Below are positions 52,762 to 61,796 of a stretch of 64,000 bases of DNA, in pieces. How positions within the stretch are numbered: position 1 is the first letter of the stretch; each line of letters begins with the position of its first letter. The stretch is from Peptostreptococcaceae bacterium (GTDB taxonomy: Bacteria; Bacillota; Clostridia; Peptostreptococcales; Peptostreptococcaceae). The notes beneath the pieces are model-generated. The model was not told the DNA's origin and made no database searches. It was given only the letters and a program-made list of their open reading frames with translations. Both the position numbers and the translations under genes were made by a program. The stretch is from contig CABIZO010000006.1 of assembly GCA_902363255.1 (NCBI GenBank), positions 124,001 through 188,000 of the forward strand. The letters are read 5' to 3'.

Positions 52762-53958
52762 TTAAAATTCTATAACTTCTACTTCCATATTAGCTATAGC
52801 ATCTTCTATTAATTTATCTACATCTAATGCTTTTTCTGAATCTTCTATTCTCTCTAATCTTGGCTTAGTTACAGGCTTCTTAGGAGCAAACACTGAACAA
52901 CAATCTTCTTCAGGTATTATAGATGTTTCGAAAGTATCTATTTTTTTAGCTATATCTATTATCTCAGTTTTATCCATAGCTATAAGTGGTCTAAACACTG
53001 GTAAGCTTACAGAAGCATTTGTACAAGTTAATCCTTGTATAGTTTGAGAAGCAACTTGTCCTATACTTTCTCCTGTTATTAAAGCATCACAGTTTCTTTG
53101 CTCTGCTAGCTTTTGAGCTATTCTCATCATAAATCTTCTTGAAATTATAGTCATTTCTTCATCTCTACAGTTTAATCCTACTGCTTTTTGTATTTCAAGT
53201 ATATTAACTTTATGAAGTCTAACTCTTCCAACATATTTTGCTAGTATTCTTGCTAAATCCTTTACTTTCTCTTGTGATTTTTCACTTGTAAAAGGATATG
53301 TATGGAAATGAACTGCTTCTACTTCCATTCCTCTCTTAGCAACCATCCATGTAGCAACTGGTGAATCTATTCCTCCTGATAATAAAGACATAGCTTTACC
53401 GTTTGTTCCTATTGGAAGACCACCATAACCAGGAACTGTATCAGTATAAACTACTACATTACTTTCTCTAAGCTCACATTTAATTCTTGCTTCAGGATTG
53501 TTTATATCAACTTTTATTCTATCTCCTACGTTAGATAATAAGAAACCACCTATATCTATACTCATCTCTTGAGAAGTTAATCTAAATGATTTATCTCCTC
53601 TTCTACTCTCTACTTTGAACGATTTAGCACCATTTGATATTTTATCTTCTAAAACTAAAAGTGCAGTTTCTTTTAATTTTTGGTAAGCTGATTCAACATC
53701 TTCATCATTATTTCTAAGCACTTTAACGGCTGGACATACTCCAACTACACCAAATACTTTTTTAACTTCTTCACATACTTCATCGTAGTCATAGTCGCCT
53801 AAATCAACGTAAACTCTTCCGTATTCTTTATATACGTTAAATTTATCTATTGGCTTTAACATATTTTTTATATTTTTTATTAGTTTATTTTCAAAGATAT
53901 ATCTATTTTTACCTTTTATACCTATTTCTCCGTATTTTACTATAATTGAATTATACAT
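52762..53958 (-). CDS. thiI: ThiI, tRNA 4-thiouridine sulfurtransferase
   Basis: 398 aa. An N-terminal ferredoxin-like region and THUMP domain (60-165) precede the PP-loop ATPase with LLSGGIDSPVATW near residue 190. The rhodanese extension of E. coli ThiI is absent, as in many Firmicutes, so sulfur must come via the neighbouring cysteine desulfurase. It makes s4U8 in tRNA. Confidence 0.97.
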   Translation of the reverse strand: MYNSIIVKYGEIGIKGKNRYIFENKLIKNIKNMLKPIDKFNVYKEYGRVYVDLGDYDYDEVCEEVKKVFGVVGVCPAVKVLRNNDEDVESAYQKLKETALLVLEDKISNGAKSFKVESRRGDKSFRLTSQEMSIDIGGFLLSNVGDRIKVDINNPEARIKCELRESNVVVYTDTVPGYGGLPIGTNGKAMSLLSGGIDSPVATWMVAKRGMEVEAVHFHTYPFTSEKSQEKVKDLARILAKYVGRVRLHKVNILEIQKAVGLNCRDEEMTIISRRFMMRIAQKLAEQRNCDALITGESIGQVASQTIQGLTCTNASVSLPVFRPLIAMDKTEIIDIAKKIDTFETSIIPEEDCCSVFAPKKPVTKPRLERIEDSEKALDVDKLIEDAIANMEVEVIEF

Positions 53959-53976
53959 ATTTCACCTCTTATTATC

Positions 53977-55128
53977 TTATCGTCTTTTTATTATCATTCT
54001 TAAGTCACTTATTGAATCTTTTAGAACTTTTACAGTTTCTAAGATTTCTTCTTCTGTATTAAAATCAGATAAACTAAATCTTACTGCTCCTTCTATTTCC
54101 TCTGGTTTAAGTTTTATTGCATTTAGTACATGACTTCCTTTTTTCTTAGAAGAACATGCTGATCCTGTAGATACATAGATATTTTTTTGTTCTAAGAAAT
54201 GAAGTAAAACTTCTCCTCTTATGTTTTCAAAAGAAACATTTAATATGTGACAAACTCCATCTTCTGGTGAATTTACTTTTACGCCATCTATATTTTTTAA
54301 TATTTCTTCTTTTAATAATTCTTTTAGATTTTTTATCTTTTCAGTTTTATTTTCTAAATCGTTATTCATTATTTCTACAGCTTTTCCTAAACCATAAATT
54401 CCAGGAACATTTTCAGTACCTGATCTAATACTAGATTCTTGTCCACCACCAGTAATAATAGGTTTTAGTTTGCTATTTTCCTTAACATACATAAACCCTA
54501 TACCTTTTGGTCCATGGAACTTATGACCACTTACTGTCATAAAATCAATGTTGTATCTAGTTGGTCTAAATTTAATTTTTGTATAAGACTGAACACAGTC
54601 CACATGGAAGTATATTTTTTGATCTAAAGTCTTTAGGTATTTTCCTATTTCTTCAACAGGCTGTATACTTCCTATCTCATTATTAACGTGCATTATAGAA
54701 ATTAATATCGTAGAAGGTTTTATCGCTTTTTTTACATCTTCTACACTTATTTTTCCACTTTCATCAACTTCTAGTAGTGTTATTTCAAATCCTTCTTTTT
54801 CTAAATCAGCTAGCGTGTTTAGCACCGAAGGATGTTCTATAGTAGTAGATATTATATGATTTTTTGTTTTTCTAAAATTATAAGCAACACCTCTAATAAT
54901 AGTATTATTAGATTCTGTCCCTCCTGATGTAAAAAATATTTCTTTATCTTTTACACCTAAACTTCTCGCTATATTTTGTCTTGTTTCTTTGATCTTTCTA
55001 TCTACTTCTATTCCCTTTTTATGTAATGAAGAAGGATTACCGTATTCTGTAGTAAGGGCTTTCACCATTTCTTCTACTACCTCTTCATAAGGTTTTGTAG
55101 TTGCGCTATTATCTAAATAAATTTCCAT
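53977..55128 (-). CDS. NifS/IscS-type cysteine desulfurase
   Basis: 383 aa PLP enzyme. TSGGTESNN, HVDCVQSYTK, SGHKFHGPKGIGF (PLP Lys) and the STGSACSSKKKGSHVL loop with the catalytic Cys. It ends 18 bp before thiI and probably supplies sulfur to ThiI. Confidence 0.96.
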   Translation of the reverse strand: MEIYLDNSATTKPYEEVVEEMVKALTTEYGNPSSLHKKGIEVDRKIKETRQNIARSLGVKDKEIFFTSGGTESNNTIIRGVAYNFRKTKNHIISTTIEHPSVLNTLADLEKEGFEITLLEVDESGKISVEDVKKAIKPSTILISIMHVNNEIGSIQPVEEIGKYLKTLDQKIYFHVDCVQSYTKIKFRPTRYNIDFMTVSGHKFHGPKGIGFMYVKENSKLKPIITGGGQESSIRSGTENVPGIYGLGKAVEIMNNDLENKTEKIKNLKELLKEEILKNIDGVKVNSPEDGVCHILNVSFENIRGEVLLHFLEQKNIYVSTGSACSSKKKGSHVLNAIKLKPEEIEGAVRFSLSDFNTEEEILETVKVLKDSISDLRMIIKRR

Positions 55129-55343
55129 TTACTACACCGTCCTATTATATTTTTTATTAATATATCAATCAATTATGCAATTTAATTAATTTGTCAAAAA
55201 TATTAGCATTTTTTATTATACCATTTTTATACCTTTTTTTTAATGTTATACTATAAAGTTTTGCAAATACATATTAATTATATTAACATTTTTGTCAATA
55301 AATATAATTTTAAATTTTTCTCTAAAAAATTTGTAAAATCTTG

Positions 55344-55372
55344 TTGCATTTTTTGTCGAATATTGCTATTAT
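55344..55372 (+). promoter_or_regulatory. Sigma-A promoter of the candidate sRNA
   Basis: TTGCAT (55344-55349), a 17-bp spacer, TATTAT (55367-55372). Confidence 0.6.
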
Positions 55373-55379
55373 ATATAAG

Positions 55380-55512
55380 TAGTTATCCCCTTGATAACCC
55401 AATTAAAGTTTCTATTCAAATACCCCTTTTTATGAATAGATATATATTATGTCTAAGACGAATTAGATTTAATTTATCAGAACAAAAAAGAGCTTCCCCG
55501 GCTCTTTTTTTG
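55380..55512 (+). ncRNA. Candidate small RNA with C-rich loops
   Basis: About 133 nt from the promoter to a strong terminator (AAAAAAGAGC / GCTCTTTTTT). Stems: GTTATC / GATAAC, TCTATTCA / TGAATAGA, TCTAA / TTAGA. The first, second and terminator loops display CCCC, suited to pairing with G-rich ribosome-binding sites as in RsaE-type sRNAs. No open frame. Confidence 0.5.
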
Positions 55513-55618
55513 TGCTCAAATTTAAAACAAAAATACGAAAATTATATAAAAATAATAATCTTTCGTTTATATTTTTGGTATAATTAAATATAGTATTTAA
55601 ATTCAAGGAGGTAATATT

Positions 55619-56614
55619 ATGTCTACTAAAAAAAAGGTAGGTATCCTATTTACTGGTGGAACTATCTCTATGACAATAGATAAAGAAATCGGTGCAAATG
55701 TACCAACACTATCAGGAGAGCAAATAATGTCAATGGCAACAAATGTGAAAGATGTTGCTGATTTTGAAATAAAGGACTTTGATGAGATTCCAGGACCTCA
55801 TATGACCCCTGAAAAATTAATGCAATTAAAACACTCTGTTTTAGAATTATTAAATAGAGATGATATCTGTGGTGTTGTAATAACTCATGGTACTGATAGT
55901 TTAGAAGAAACTGCTTATTTCTTAGATTTAGTAATAAATCATGAAAAGCCAGTTATAGTCACTGGAGCTATGAGAAGTAGTTCTGAACTTGGATATGATG
56001 GGTCAAATAATCTATCATCAGCTATTTGTGTTGCTATATCAGAAAATGCTAAAAATAAAGGTGTTCTTGTTGTATTAAACAATGAAGTATTATTGGCATC
56101 AGAAGCAACTAAAATTGATACTATGGCTTTAAACACATTCCAATCACCTGGTAAGGGATCTTTAGGCATAGTTGATAGTAATGAACTTTTATTATTTAAA
56201 CATGTGGCTTATAGAACATTTATCGATACAGATGAAGTAGAAACTAAAGTTGCTTTATTTAAATCAGGAATAGGTATGGACTATACTTTCATAAATCATG
56301 CTGTAGATATGGGATATAAAGGCATTGTAATAGAAGCAATGGGAAGAGGAAATATACCTCCATTAATGTATGAAGGAGTTAAATATGCCAGAGAAAAAGG
56401 AGTTATCGTTGTTGTGACTTCTAGATGTTTAACTGGTAGAGTACATGATTCTTATGGATATTTAGGCTCAGGAAGAGATTTAAAAAATCTAGGTTGTATC
56501 TTTGCTGGTGATCTAAATGGACATAATTCAAGAGTAAAATTAATGTTAGCATTAGGTAAAACTAATAATCTTGATGAAGTTAAAGACTATTTCGAAAAAG
56601 GAATATATTATTAA
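55619..56614 (+). CDS. L-asparaginase
   Basis: 331 aa, cytosolic. Catalytic threonines in FTGGTISM (near residue 14) and VITHGTDSLEETAYFLD (near 88), followed by TGAMRSSSELGYDGSNN. Hydrolyses Asn to Asp and ammonia. GGAGG lies before the ATG. It is preceded by the candidate sRNA. Confidence 0.94.
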   Translation: MSTKKKVGILFTGGTISMTIDKEIGANVPTLSGEQIMSMATNVKDVADFEIKDFDEIPGPHMTPEKLMQLKHSVLELLNRDDICGVVITHGTDSLEETAYFLDLVINHEKPVIVTGAMRSSSELGYDGSNNLSSAICVAISENAKNKGVLVVLNNEVLLASEATKIDTMALNTFQSPGKGSLGIVDSNELLLFKHVAYRTFIDTDEVETKVALFKSGIGMDYTFINHAVDMGYKGIVIEAMGRGNIPPLMYEGVKYAREKGVIVVVTSRCLTGRVHDSYGYLGSGRDLKNLGCIFAGDLNGHNSRVKLMLALGKTNNLDEVKDYFEKGIYY

Positions 56615-56721
56615 GATTATTTAATTTATAAAAAATTAGTATTATCCAATTAAATTACAGTAATATTATTTATACCTTCTTTATTATTAAAACATAATAT
56701 TAATTAAATTAATTTGATAAT

Positions 56722-56756
56722 AAAAAAACTTCTAGGTTAATCCTGGAAGTTTTTTT
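56722..56756. terminator. Bidirectional terminator
   Basis: AAAAAAACTTCTAGG / TCCTGGAAGTTTTTTT stem with a TTAA loop between convergent genes. Confidence 0.88.
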
Positions 56757-56771
56757 ATTATAATAATATAT

Positions 56772-57494
56772 TTATAGAATTTTGGCTAAAAACTCTTTTG
56801 TTCTATCATGTGTAGGATTATTAAATACATTTTCCGGTGTATTATCTTCTATTATTTTTCCACCATCAACAAATATCACCCTATCAGCTACTTCTTTTGC
56901 AAACCCCATTTCATGAGTAACTATTGCCATAGTCATTCCTTCTTCAGCTAGTTCTTTTATAACATCAAGAACTTCTTTAACCATTTCTGGATCAAGGGCT
57001 GATGTAGGCTCATCAAATAGCATCATATCAGGCTCCATAGCCAGAGCTCTAGCTATAGCTATTCTTTGTTTCTGTCCACCTGATAATTGAGATGGATATG
57101 CATCTTTTTTATCTAAAAGGCCTACTCTATCTAATAATATTTCTGCTTTTTTATTTGCCTCTTCTTTACTTAATTTTTTTATTTTAATAGGAGCTAAAGT
57201 TATATTATCTAAAACAGTCATATGAGGAAATAAGTTGAAATTTTGAAACACCATTCCTATATTTTGTCTAATTTTATCCACATTAACCTTTTTATCTGTA
57301 ATATTTTGTCCTTCAAATATTATTTTTCCAGCTGTAGGTTCTTCTAATAAATTCATACATCTAAGTACTGTACTTTTTCCAGATCCACTTGGTCCTACTA
57401 TAGCAACTATTTCACCCTTATTTATTTGTAAATTTATACCCTTTAGTACTTCTAATTCTCCAAATGATTTATGCAAATTTTCTAGTCTTATCAT
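56772..57494 (-). CDS. Polar amino-acid ABC transporter ATPase (GlnQ/ArtP type)
   Basis: 240 aa. Walker A GPSGSGKST, MNLLEEPTAG, Q-loop MVFQNFNLFPHMTVL, signature LSGGQKQRIAIARALAMEP, Walker B MMLFDEPTSALDP. Third gene of a T-box-led transporter operon. Confidence 0.96.
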   Translation of the reverse strand: MIRLENLHKSFGELEVLKGINLQINKGEIVAIVGPSGSGKSTVLRCMNLLEEPTAGKIIFEGQNITDKKVNVDKIRQNIGMVFQNFNLFPHMTVLDNITLAPIKIKKLSKEEANKKAEILLDRVGLLDKKDAYPSQLSGGQKQRIAIARALAMEPDMMLFDEPTSALDPEMVKEVLDVIKELAEEGMTMAIVTHEMGFAKEVADRVIFVDGGKIIEDNTPENVFNNPTHDRTKEFLAKIL

Positions 57495-57523
57495 ATTATC
57501 ACTATCCCCTAAACTTTATAATT

Positions 57524-58195
57524 CTAATTTGATTGAGCTAATTTCTTCTCTAATAAGCCAACTAACCATGATAATACTGTTGTTATTATAAGGTACATTA
57601 TAGCTGCTGCTATATAAGGCTCAAATGCTTTGGCTATAGAAGTTCTTACTATACCAGCTCTAAACATTAATTCTTGAACACCTATAACAGATATTATAGA
57701 AGATTCTTTTACAAGAGTTATAAACTCATTACCCAATGCTGGTAATACATTTTTTATAGCTTGAGGTACTATAACAAACTTCATAGTATCCACATATCCA
57801 AGACCTAATGATCTACTTGCTTCCATTTGGCCTTTATCTACAGATTGTATACCCGATCTAAAAATTTCCGCTACATATGCGCTTGAATTTATTGATAATG
57901 CAAAAGCTCCTGATATAAAATCACTTGATATAGGCCCTATATCTGGAAAACTTATCCCAAATTGAGGTAATCCAAAATAAATAATAAAAATTTGTACAAA
58001 TAAAGGTGTTCCTCTAAGAATTTGGACATAAGCACTTGATGGCCATTTTAAAACTTTAAACTTAGACATTTTCATTAAGCAAATTAGTAATCCTAATATA
58101 AATCCAAATACTAAAGCTACTAATGAAATTAAAATTGTTACCTTGGCACCCTCAAGTATTAGTCCATAGTATCCATTTAATCTACTAAAATCCAT
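57524..58195 (-). CDS. Polar amino-acid ABC transporter permease
   Basis: 223 aa, five membrane helices, with the EAA loop SRSLGLGYVDTMKFVIVPQAIKNVLPALGN. Second gene of the operon, 28 bp from each neighbour. Confidence 0.95.
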   Translation of the reverse strand: MDFSRLNGYYGLILEGAKVTILISLVALVFGFILGLLICLMKMSKFKVLKWPSSAYVQILRGTPLFVQIFIIYFGLPQFGISFPDIGPISSDFISGAFALSINSSAYVAEIFRSGIQSVDKGQMEASRSLGLGYVDTMKFVIVPQAIKNVLPALGNEFITLVKESSIISVIGVQELMFRAGIVRTSIAKAFEPYIAAAIMYLIITTVLSWLVGLLEKKLAQSN

Positions 58196-58222
58196 ATCTC
58201 CATCTCCTACTTATACTGACTA

Positions 58223-59062
58223 TTATTCTGCTAATTTCAATGCATCTTGCATATATCCATCCATTTTATCTTCATCTTTTAATCTTTTTATTGTATTATT
58301 TATTGCTTCTACTAAAGAAGTATTATCACAATCATCTGTTGATTTTTTTATAGCTGCTGCTGTTGATTCTGCCACTTCTTGACCAACTGTAGTTTCTCCT
58401 ATTGCTAAACCATCATATTGACCTATATTTATATTGGCAACATTTTTACCAGTTACTATAACATCTATATTTCCATTTTGAAGATCCATCATTAAATCTG
58501 GAACTCTTTTTAATTGTTTTGCACTTGTTATTCCTAATGTATTAGTTACATAATCTGCTTGAGTTGTTCCACTTTGAACACCAACTTTTAAATCTTTTAA
58601 ATCATCTGCTGATTTAACTAAATCTTCTTTCCCCTCTTTAACTACGCAAACATTACTATCTTCATAGAATAATTCTGAGAAATCTACACTTTTCTTTCTT
58701 TCTTCATTTGGAGTCATGCCTGATAAAACTATATCAACTTTTCCTGCGTCTAAAGCTCCAAGTAATCCATCAAAATCCATATCTTTATATTCAACTTTAA
58801 CTCCTAAATCTTTAGCTATTTCCTCTGCCATAGTTATGTCAAATCCTACTATTTTATCTTCTCCATCAACCTTTTTATGGAATTCATATGGTGCGTAATC
58901 TGCGCTTGTTCCAACTACTAATACCCCTGCATCTTTTATTTGTTGAAGCTTCTCTGTTGCTTCAGCTTTTTGCCCTTCATCTCCACTTGATGAGCATCCT
59001 ACTAATGACATAGTCATCATTGCTGCTAATGTTAACCCTAATATTTTCTTTAATCCTTTCAT
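58223..59062 (-). CDS. Amino-acid-binding lipoprotein of the ABC transporter
   Basis: 279 aa. Signal peptide with lipobox SLVGC (lipidated Cys near 23), then a SBP_bac_3 fold: VGTSADYAPYEF, KIVGFDITMAEEIA, SGMTPNEERKKSVDFS. Delivers the amino acid (perhaps Arg, Lys, Gln or Cys family) to the permease. Expression is set by the upstream T-box. Confidence 0.94.
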   Translation of the reverse strand: MKGLKKILGLTLAAMMTMSLVGCSSSGDEGQKAEATEKLQQIKDAGVLVVGTSADYAPYEFHKKVDGEDKIVGFDITMAEEIAKDLGVKVEYKDMDFDGLLGALDAGKVDIVLSGMTPNEERKKSVDFSELFYEDSNVCVVKEGKEDLVKSADDLKDLKVGVQSGTTQADYVTNTLGITSAKQLKRVPDLMMDLQNGNIDVIVTGKNVANINIGQYDGLAIGETTVGQEVAESTAAAIKKSTDDCDNTSLVEAINNTIKRLKDEDKMDGYMQDALKLAE

Positions 59063-59110
59063 TTCAATATCCCCCTTTTATAAATTTATACATATTTTCT
59101 TATTGGATAT

Positions 59111-59436
59111 AAAAAAGTCTCTTAGTCATTATGACTAAGAGACGAATTAACCGCGTTACCACTCTTGTTGATAAAAATTCGCTTCGCTCATATCGCCAAC
59201 GAGATGACTTCGTTACCAATTCAATCAACTCCGTTGCTCAAAATAAAGCAATTAGAATTTTATCCACTCAAACCTTTAAGGCAGGCTCTACCTATTATCA
59301 TACTTAAATTCTGATAATCTTCTCCAAAGCTCTCTTCACACTAAACTTAATTATTAGGCTCACACCATACCCTAACTCGCTGAAACTCCATTTAGGCTAC
59401 TCTCTTTTTCCTAGAATTTCCTTTTTTCAAATTGTT
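59111..59436 (-). promoter_or_regulatory. T-box leader of the amino-acid transporter
   Basis: Minus strand. The T-box core AGAGTGGTAACGCGG is at about 59152-59166. The terminator GTCTCTTAGTCA / TGACTAAGAGAC with six T (59111-59143) is the alternative to antitermination. Stem I (about 59280-59430) starts AGAGAGTAGCC and has a closing AAATTCT / AGAATTT stem. The specifier loop reads GTGAAGAGAGC, so AGA (Arg) or GAG (Glu) is likely; I cannot decide. A dispersed repeat (59173-59244) lies between stem I and the antiterminator. Confidence 0.9.
59173..59244 (+). repeat. Dispersed repeat inside the T-box leader
   Basis: Shares AAAAATTCGCTTCGCTCAT, TCGCCAAC and CCGTTGCTC with an inverted copy at 59557-59610, and is similar to 5822-5894. 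The middle has its own AACGA / TCGTT hairpin. Confidence 0.6.
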
Positions 59437-59442
59437 AATAAA

Positions 59443-59471
59443 ATTATAGTTAGATTAATTAACTTTGTCAA
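59443..59471 (-). promoter_or_regulatory. Consensus sigma-A promoter of the T-box leader
   Basis: Minus strand: TTGACA, 17 bp, TATAAT, both perfect. The expected RNA start is near 59436, at the base of T-box stem I. Confidence 0.92.
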
Positions 59472-59501
59472 TAACAATTTTCAGAATTTTTTTAATTGTA
59501 A

Positions 59502-59544
59502 GGATTTCATATTTTATCTGTTTTGTAGATAAAATATGAAATCC
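59502..59544. repeat. 18-bp perfect inverted repeat
   Basis: GGATTTCATATTTTATCT and its exact complement around the loop GTTTTGT. It has no T-run on either side and lies upstream of the T-box promoter. Confidence 0.7.
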
Positions 59545-59556
59545 AACTGATTAGTA

Positions 59557-59610
59557 GAGCAACGGACCTGTTTCTCAAGATTGTTGGCGACATGAGCGAA
59601 GCGAATTTTT
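59557..59610 (-). repeat. Inverted copy of the dispersed repeat
   Basis: On the minus strand AAAAATTCGCTTCGCTCAT, GTCGCCAAC and CCGTTGCTC match the ends of 59173-59244; the centre differs. It sits just past the helicase stop codon. Confidence 0.6.
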
Positions 59611-59625
59611 TATTTTTGTTTATGT

Positions 59626-61668
59626 TTATAGCTTTTTAATAATATTATTCCTCATACATAGTTTGTAATCTAATGTTTTCTCTTCATTTTTAAATTTAAC
59701 TTGTACCATATCCCCATCTTTACCCACAATTCTTCCATTTCCAAAACTTTTATGGTAAAGTTTATCCCCAATTTTCACACTATTCATCTCTTCTTTTGTG
59801 GGATTTTTTATATCATCTAAAAATCTTGATTTATATGATTTTTTACCATATTTATTTATAGGAGAGCTCAACGTTAAACTTTCTTCCGCTCTAGTCATAC
59901 CCACATACATAAGTCTTCTTTCTTCTTCAATTTGTTCATTTTTCTTTTCATCATCATCAATATCATAAGATTTTTCATGAGGTATGGTTCCTTCATTAAT
60001 GCCTATAATATACACATATCTGAACTCTAATCCCTTAGCACTATGCATAGTAGTAAATACTACTCCATCTAACTCTTTTTTATGCTGATTTTGTTCTAAT
60101 TCTTCTTTAACCTTGTCTATATGAGCTAAATATTCTTCAATAGTTTCAAAATTAGATGCAGAACTTTCTATCTCATTTAGTATTTCTATTAATCCATTTG
60201 TTTTTATTTTTCTATTAACACAATAATCTAAGATGTATTTATCATAATCTAAAGTTGTTCTTATATAAGATATGGCATCTTGTGGACATTGATGTTTCAA
60301 ATAACTTATATCAATATCAAGATCATTTATAGTCTTTACTTGTTTTGGATGAAGATTACACTTTGTTATTAATGCATTCACAAAATCTTTGTCTTCTTTT
60401 ATTTGATTTAAATTATCTCGAGATATATACCTAAAAGGTTTATTAATTATTCTTATCCAATCTTCATTAGTATGTTGCCTAGCAGCAATTTTTAAATAAG
60501 ACAATATATCTCTTGCTGCCCAGTGGTCATATATTGTCACTATAGAATCTTTTATGGTGAAAGGTATTCTCATATCCATAAACACATCTACAAGGGCTCT
60601 AGATTGAATATTCGTCCTATAAATCACTGCAAAGTCACTATATTCTACATAATCCTTTTTAATTTCTTCTAATATTTCTTTTCCAATTTGAATAGCCTCA
60701 TCTTCTGAGTCCTTTGGTGTAATATAATTTACTATAGCACCTTCTCCTTGATGACATTTTATAGTTTTATCGTATCTGCTTATATTTTTTTCTATTAATT
60801 TATTAGATACGTCAATTATTTCTTTTTTAGATCTGTAGTTTATGTCTAATAAAATCTTTTCTGTACCTTTGAAGTACTCTTCAAACTGTAATAAAAAGTC
60901 TGGTCTAGCCCCTCTAAATCCGTATATACTTTGATCTTCATCCCCTACAACAAATATATTGTTATTCGGGTTAGCCATTAATTTTAAAACTTCAAATTGA
61001 ACTCTATTTATATCCTGAAACTCATCTACCAAAATATATTTATAAACTTGTCTAACCATCTCTAAAGCTTGTTTATTTTGGCTCAATAAATAATATGTTC
61101 TCAGTAACATATCATCAAAATCTATTTTTTTAACCTGCTCTTTATATTCTTCATACATATTGTAAGTATTTATAAACTCGTCTTTTGTTAAAATTTCTGA
61201 TTCAAAATCTTGTTTATCCATAAGTTCATTTTTAACATAAGAAATTTCATTAATAACTTGTCCAACTGTTTCATCATCTTCGCCATTTTCTACTTTTAAA
61301 TTCTTGAGTATTCCTTTTATAGTGATTCTTTTTGTTTTTTCATCAAGAATACTGTTCATATCGTATCTTCCAAAATATCTTAAGATTTTATAAAAAACAG
61401 CATGAAATGTTCCAAATGTAACTTTATTTATTCTATTATCCTTACAAATTTGAAAAGCTCTATTTTGCATTTCCATAGAAGAGTTCTTTGTGAAACTTAT
61501 GGCTAATATCCTTGCTGGAGGAATATTATTATTTATTATCATATTCGCTATTCTATAAGTTATAACTCTTGTTTTACCTGAACCTGGCCCAGCCAACACC
61601 ATGCAAGGTCCATCCACGTGTTCCACTGCTTTCCTTTGATTTTCGTTTAATTTATCTTTATCGATCAT
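59626..61668 (-). CDS. UvrD/PcrA-type ATP-dependent helicase
   Basis: 680 aa superfamily 1A helicase. LAGPGSGKTRVI (I), SFTKNSS (Ia), VDEFQDIN (II), VVGDEDQSIYGFRGA (III), INYRSKKEI (IV), TMHSAKGLEF (V), VGMTRAEE (VI). It is shorter than typical PcrA (about 720-740), with a C-terminal Tudor-like segment (KIGDKLYHKSFGNGRIV). Unwinds DNA in repair or replication restart. Confidence 0.95.
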   Translation of the reverse strand: MIDKDKLNENQRKAVEHVDGPCMVLAGPGSGKTRVITYRIANMIINNNIPPARILAISFTKNSSMEMQNRAFQICKDNRINKVTFGTFHAVFYKILRYFGRYDMNSILDEKTKRITIKGILKNLKVENGEDDETVGQVINEISYVKNELMDKQDFESEILTKDEFINTYNMYEEYKEQVKKIDFDDMLLRTYYLLSQNKQALEMVRQVYKYILVDEFQDINRVQFEVLKLMANPNNNIFVVGDEDQSIYGFRGARPDFLLQFEEYFKGTEKILLDINYRSKKEIIDVSNKLIEKNISRYDKTIKCHQGEGAIVNYITPKDSEDEAIQIGKEILEEIKKDYVEYSDFAVIYRTNIQSRALVDVFMDMRIPFTIKDSIVTIYDHWAARDILSYLKIAARQHTNEDWIRIINKPFRYISRDNLNQIKEDKDFVNALITKCNLHPKQVKTINDLDIDISYLKHQCPQDAISYIRTTLDYDKYILDYCVNRKIKTNGLIEILNEIESSASNFETIEEYLAHIDKVKEELEQNQHKKELDGVVFTTMHSAKGLEFRYVYIIGINEGTIPHEKSYDIDDDEKKNEQIEEERRLMYVGMTRAEESLTLSSPINKYGKKSYKSRFLDDIKNPTKEEMNSVKIGDKLYHKSFGNGRIVGKDGDMVQVKFKNEEKTLDYKLCMRNNIIKKL

Positions 61669-61796
61669 TTTTTACCACCTTGAAGTATTTGTTTATTATT
61701 TATAAATTATATTTACTATGATTTCTATTTAATATATGATTAAATTAATTTATTCAACGTCTATTATAGTACAAAATTGAAAAAAGGAGAAATATC

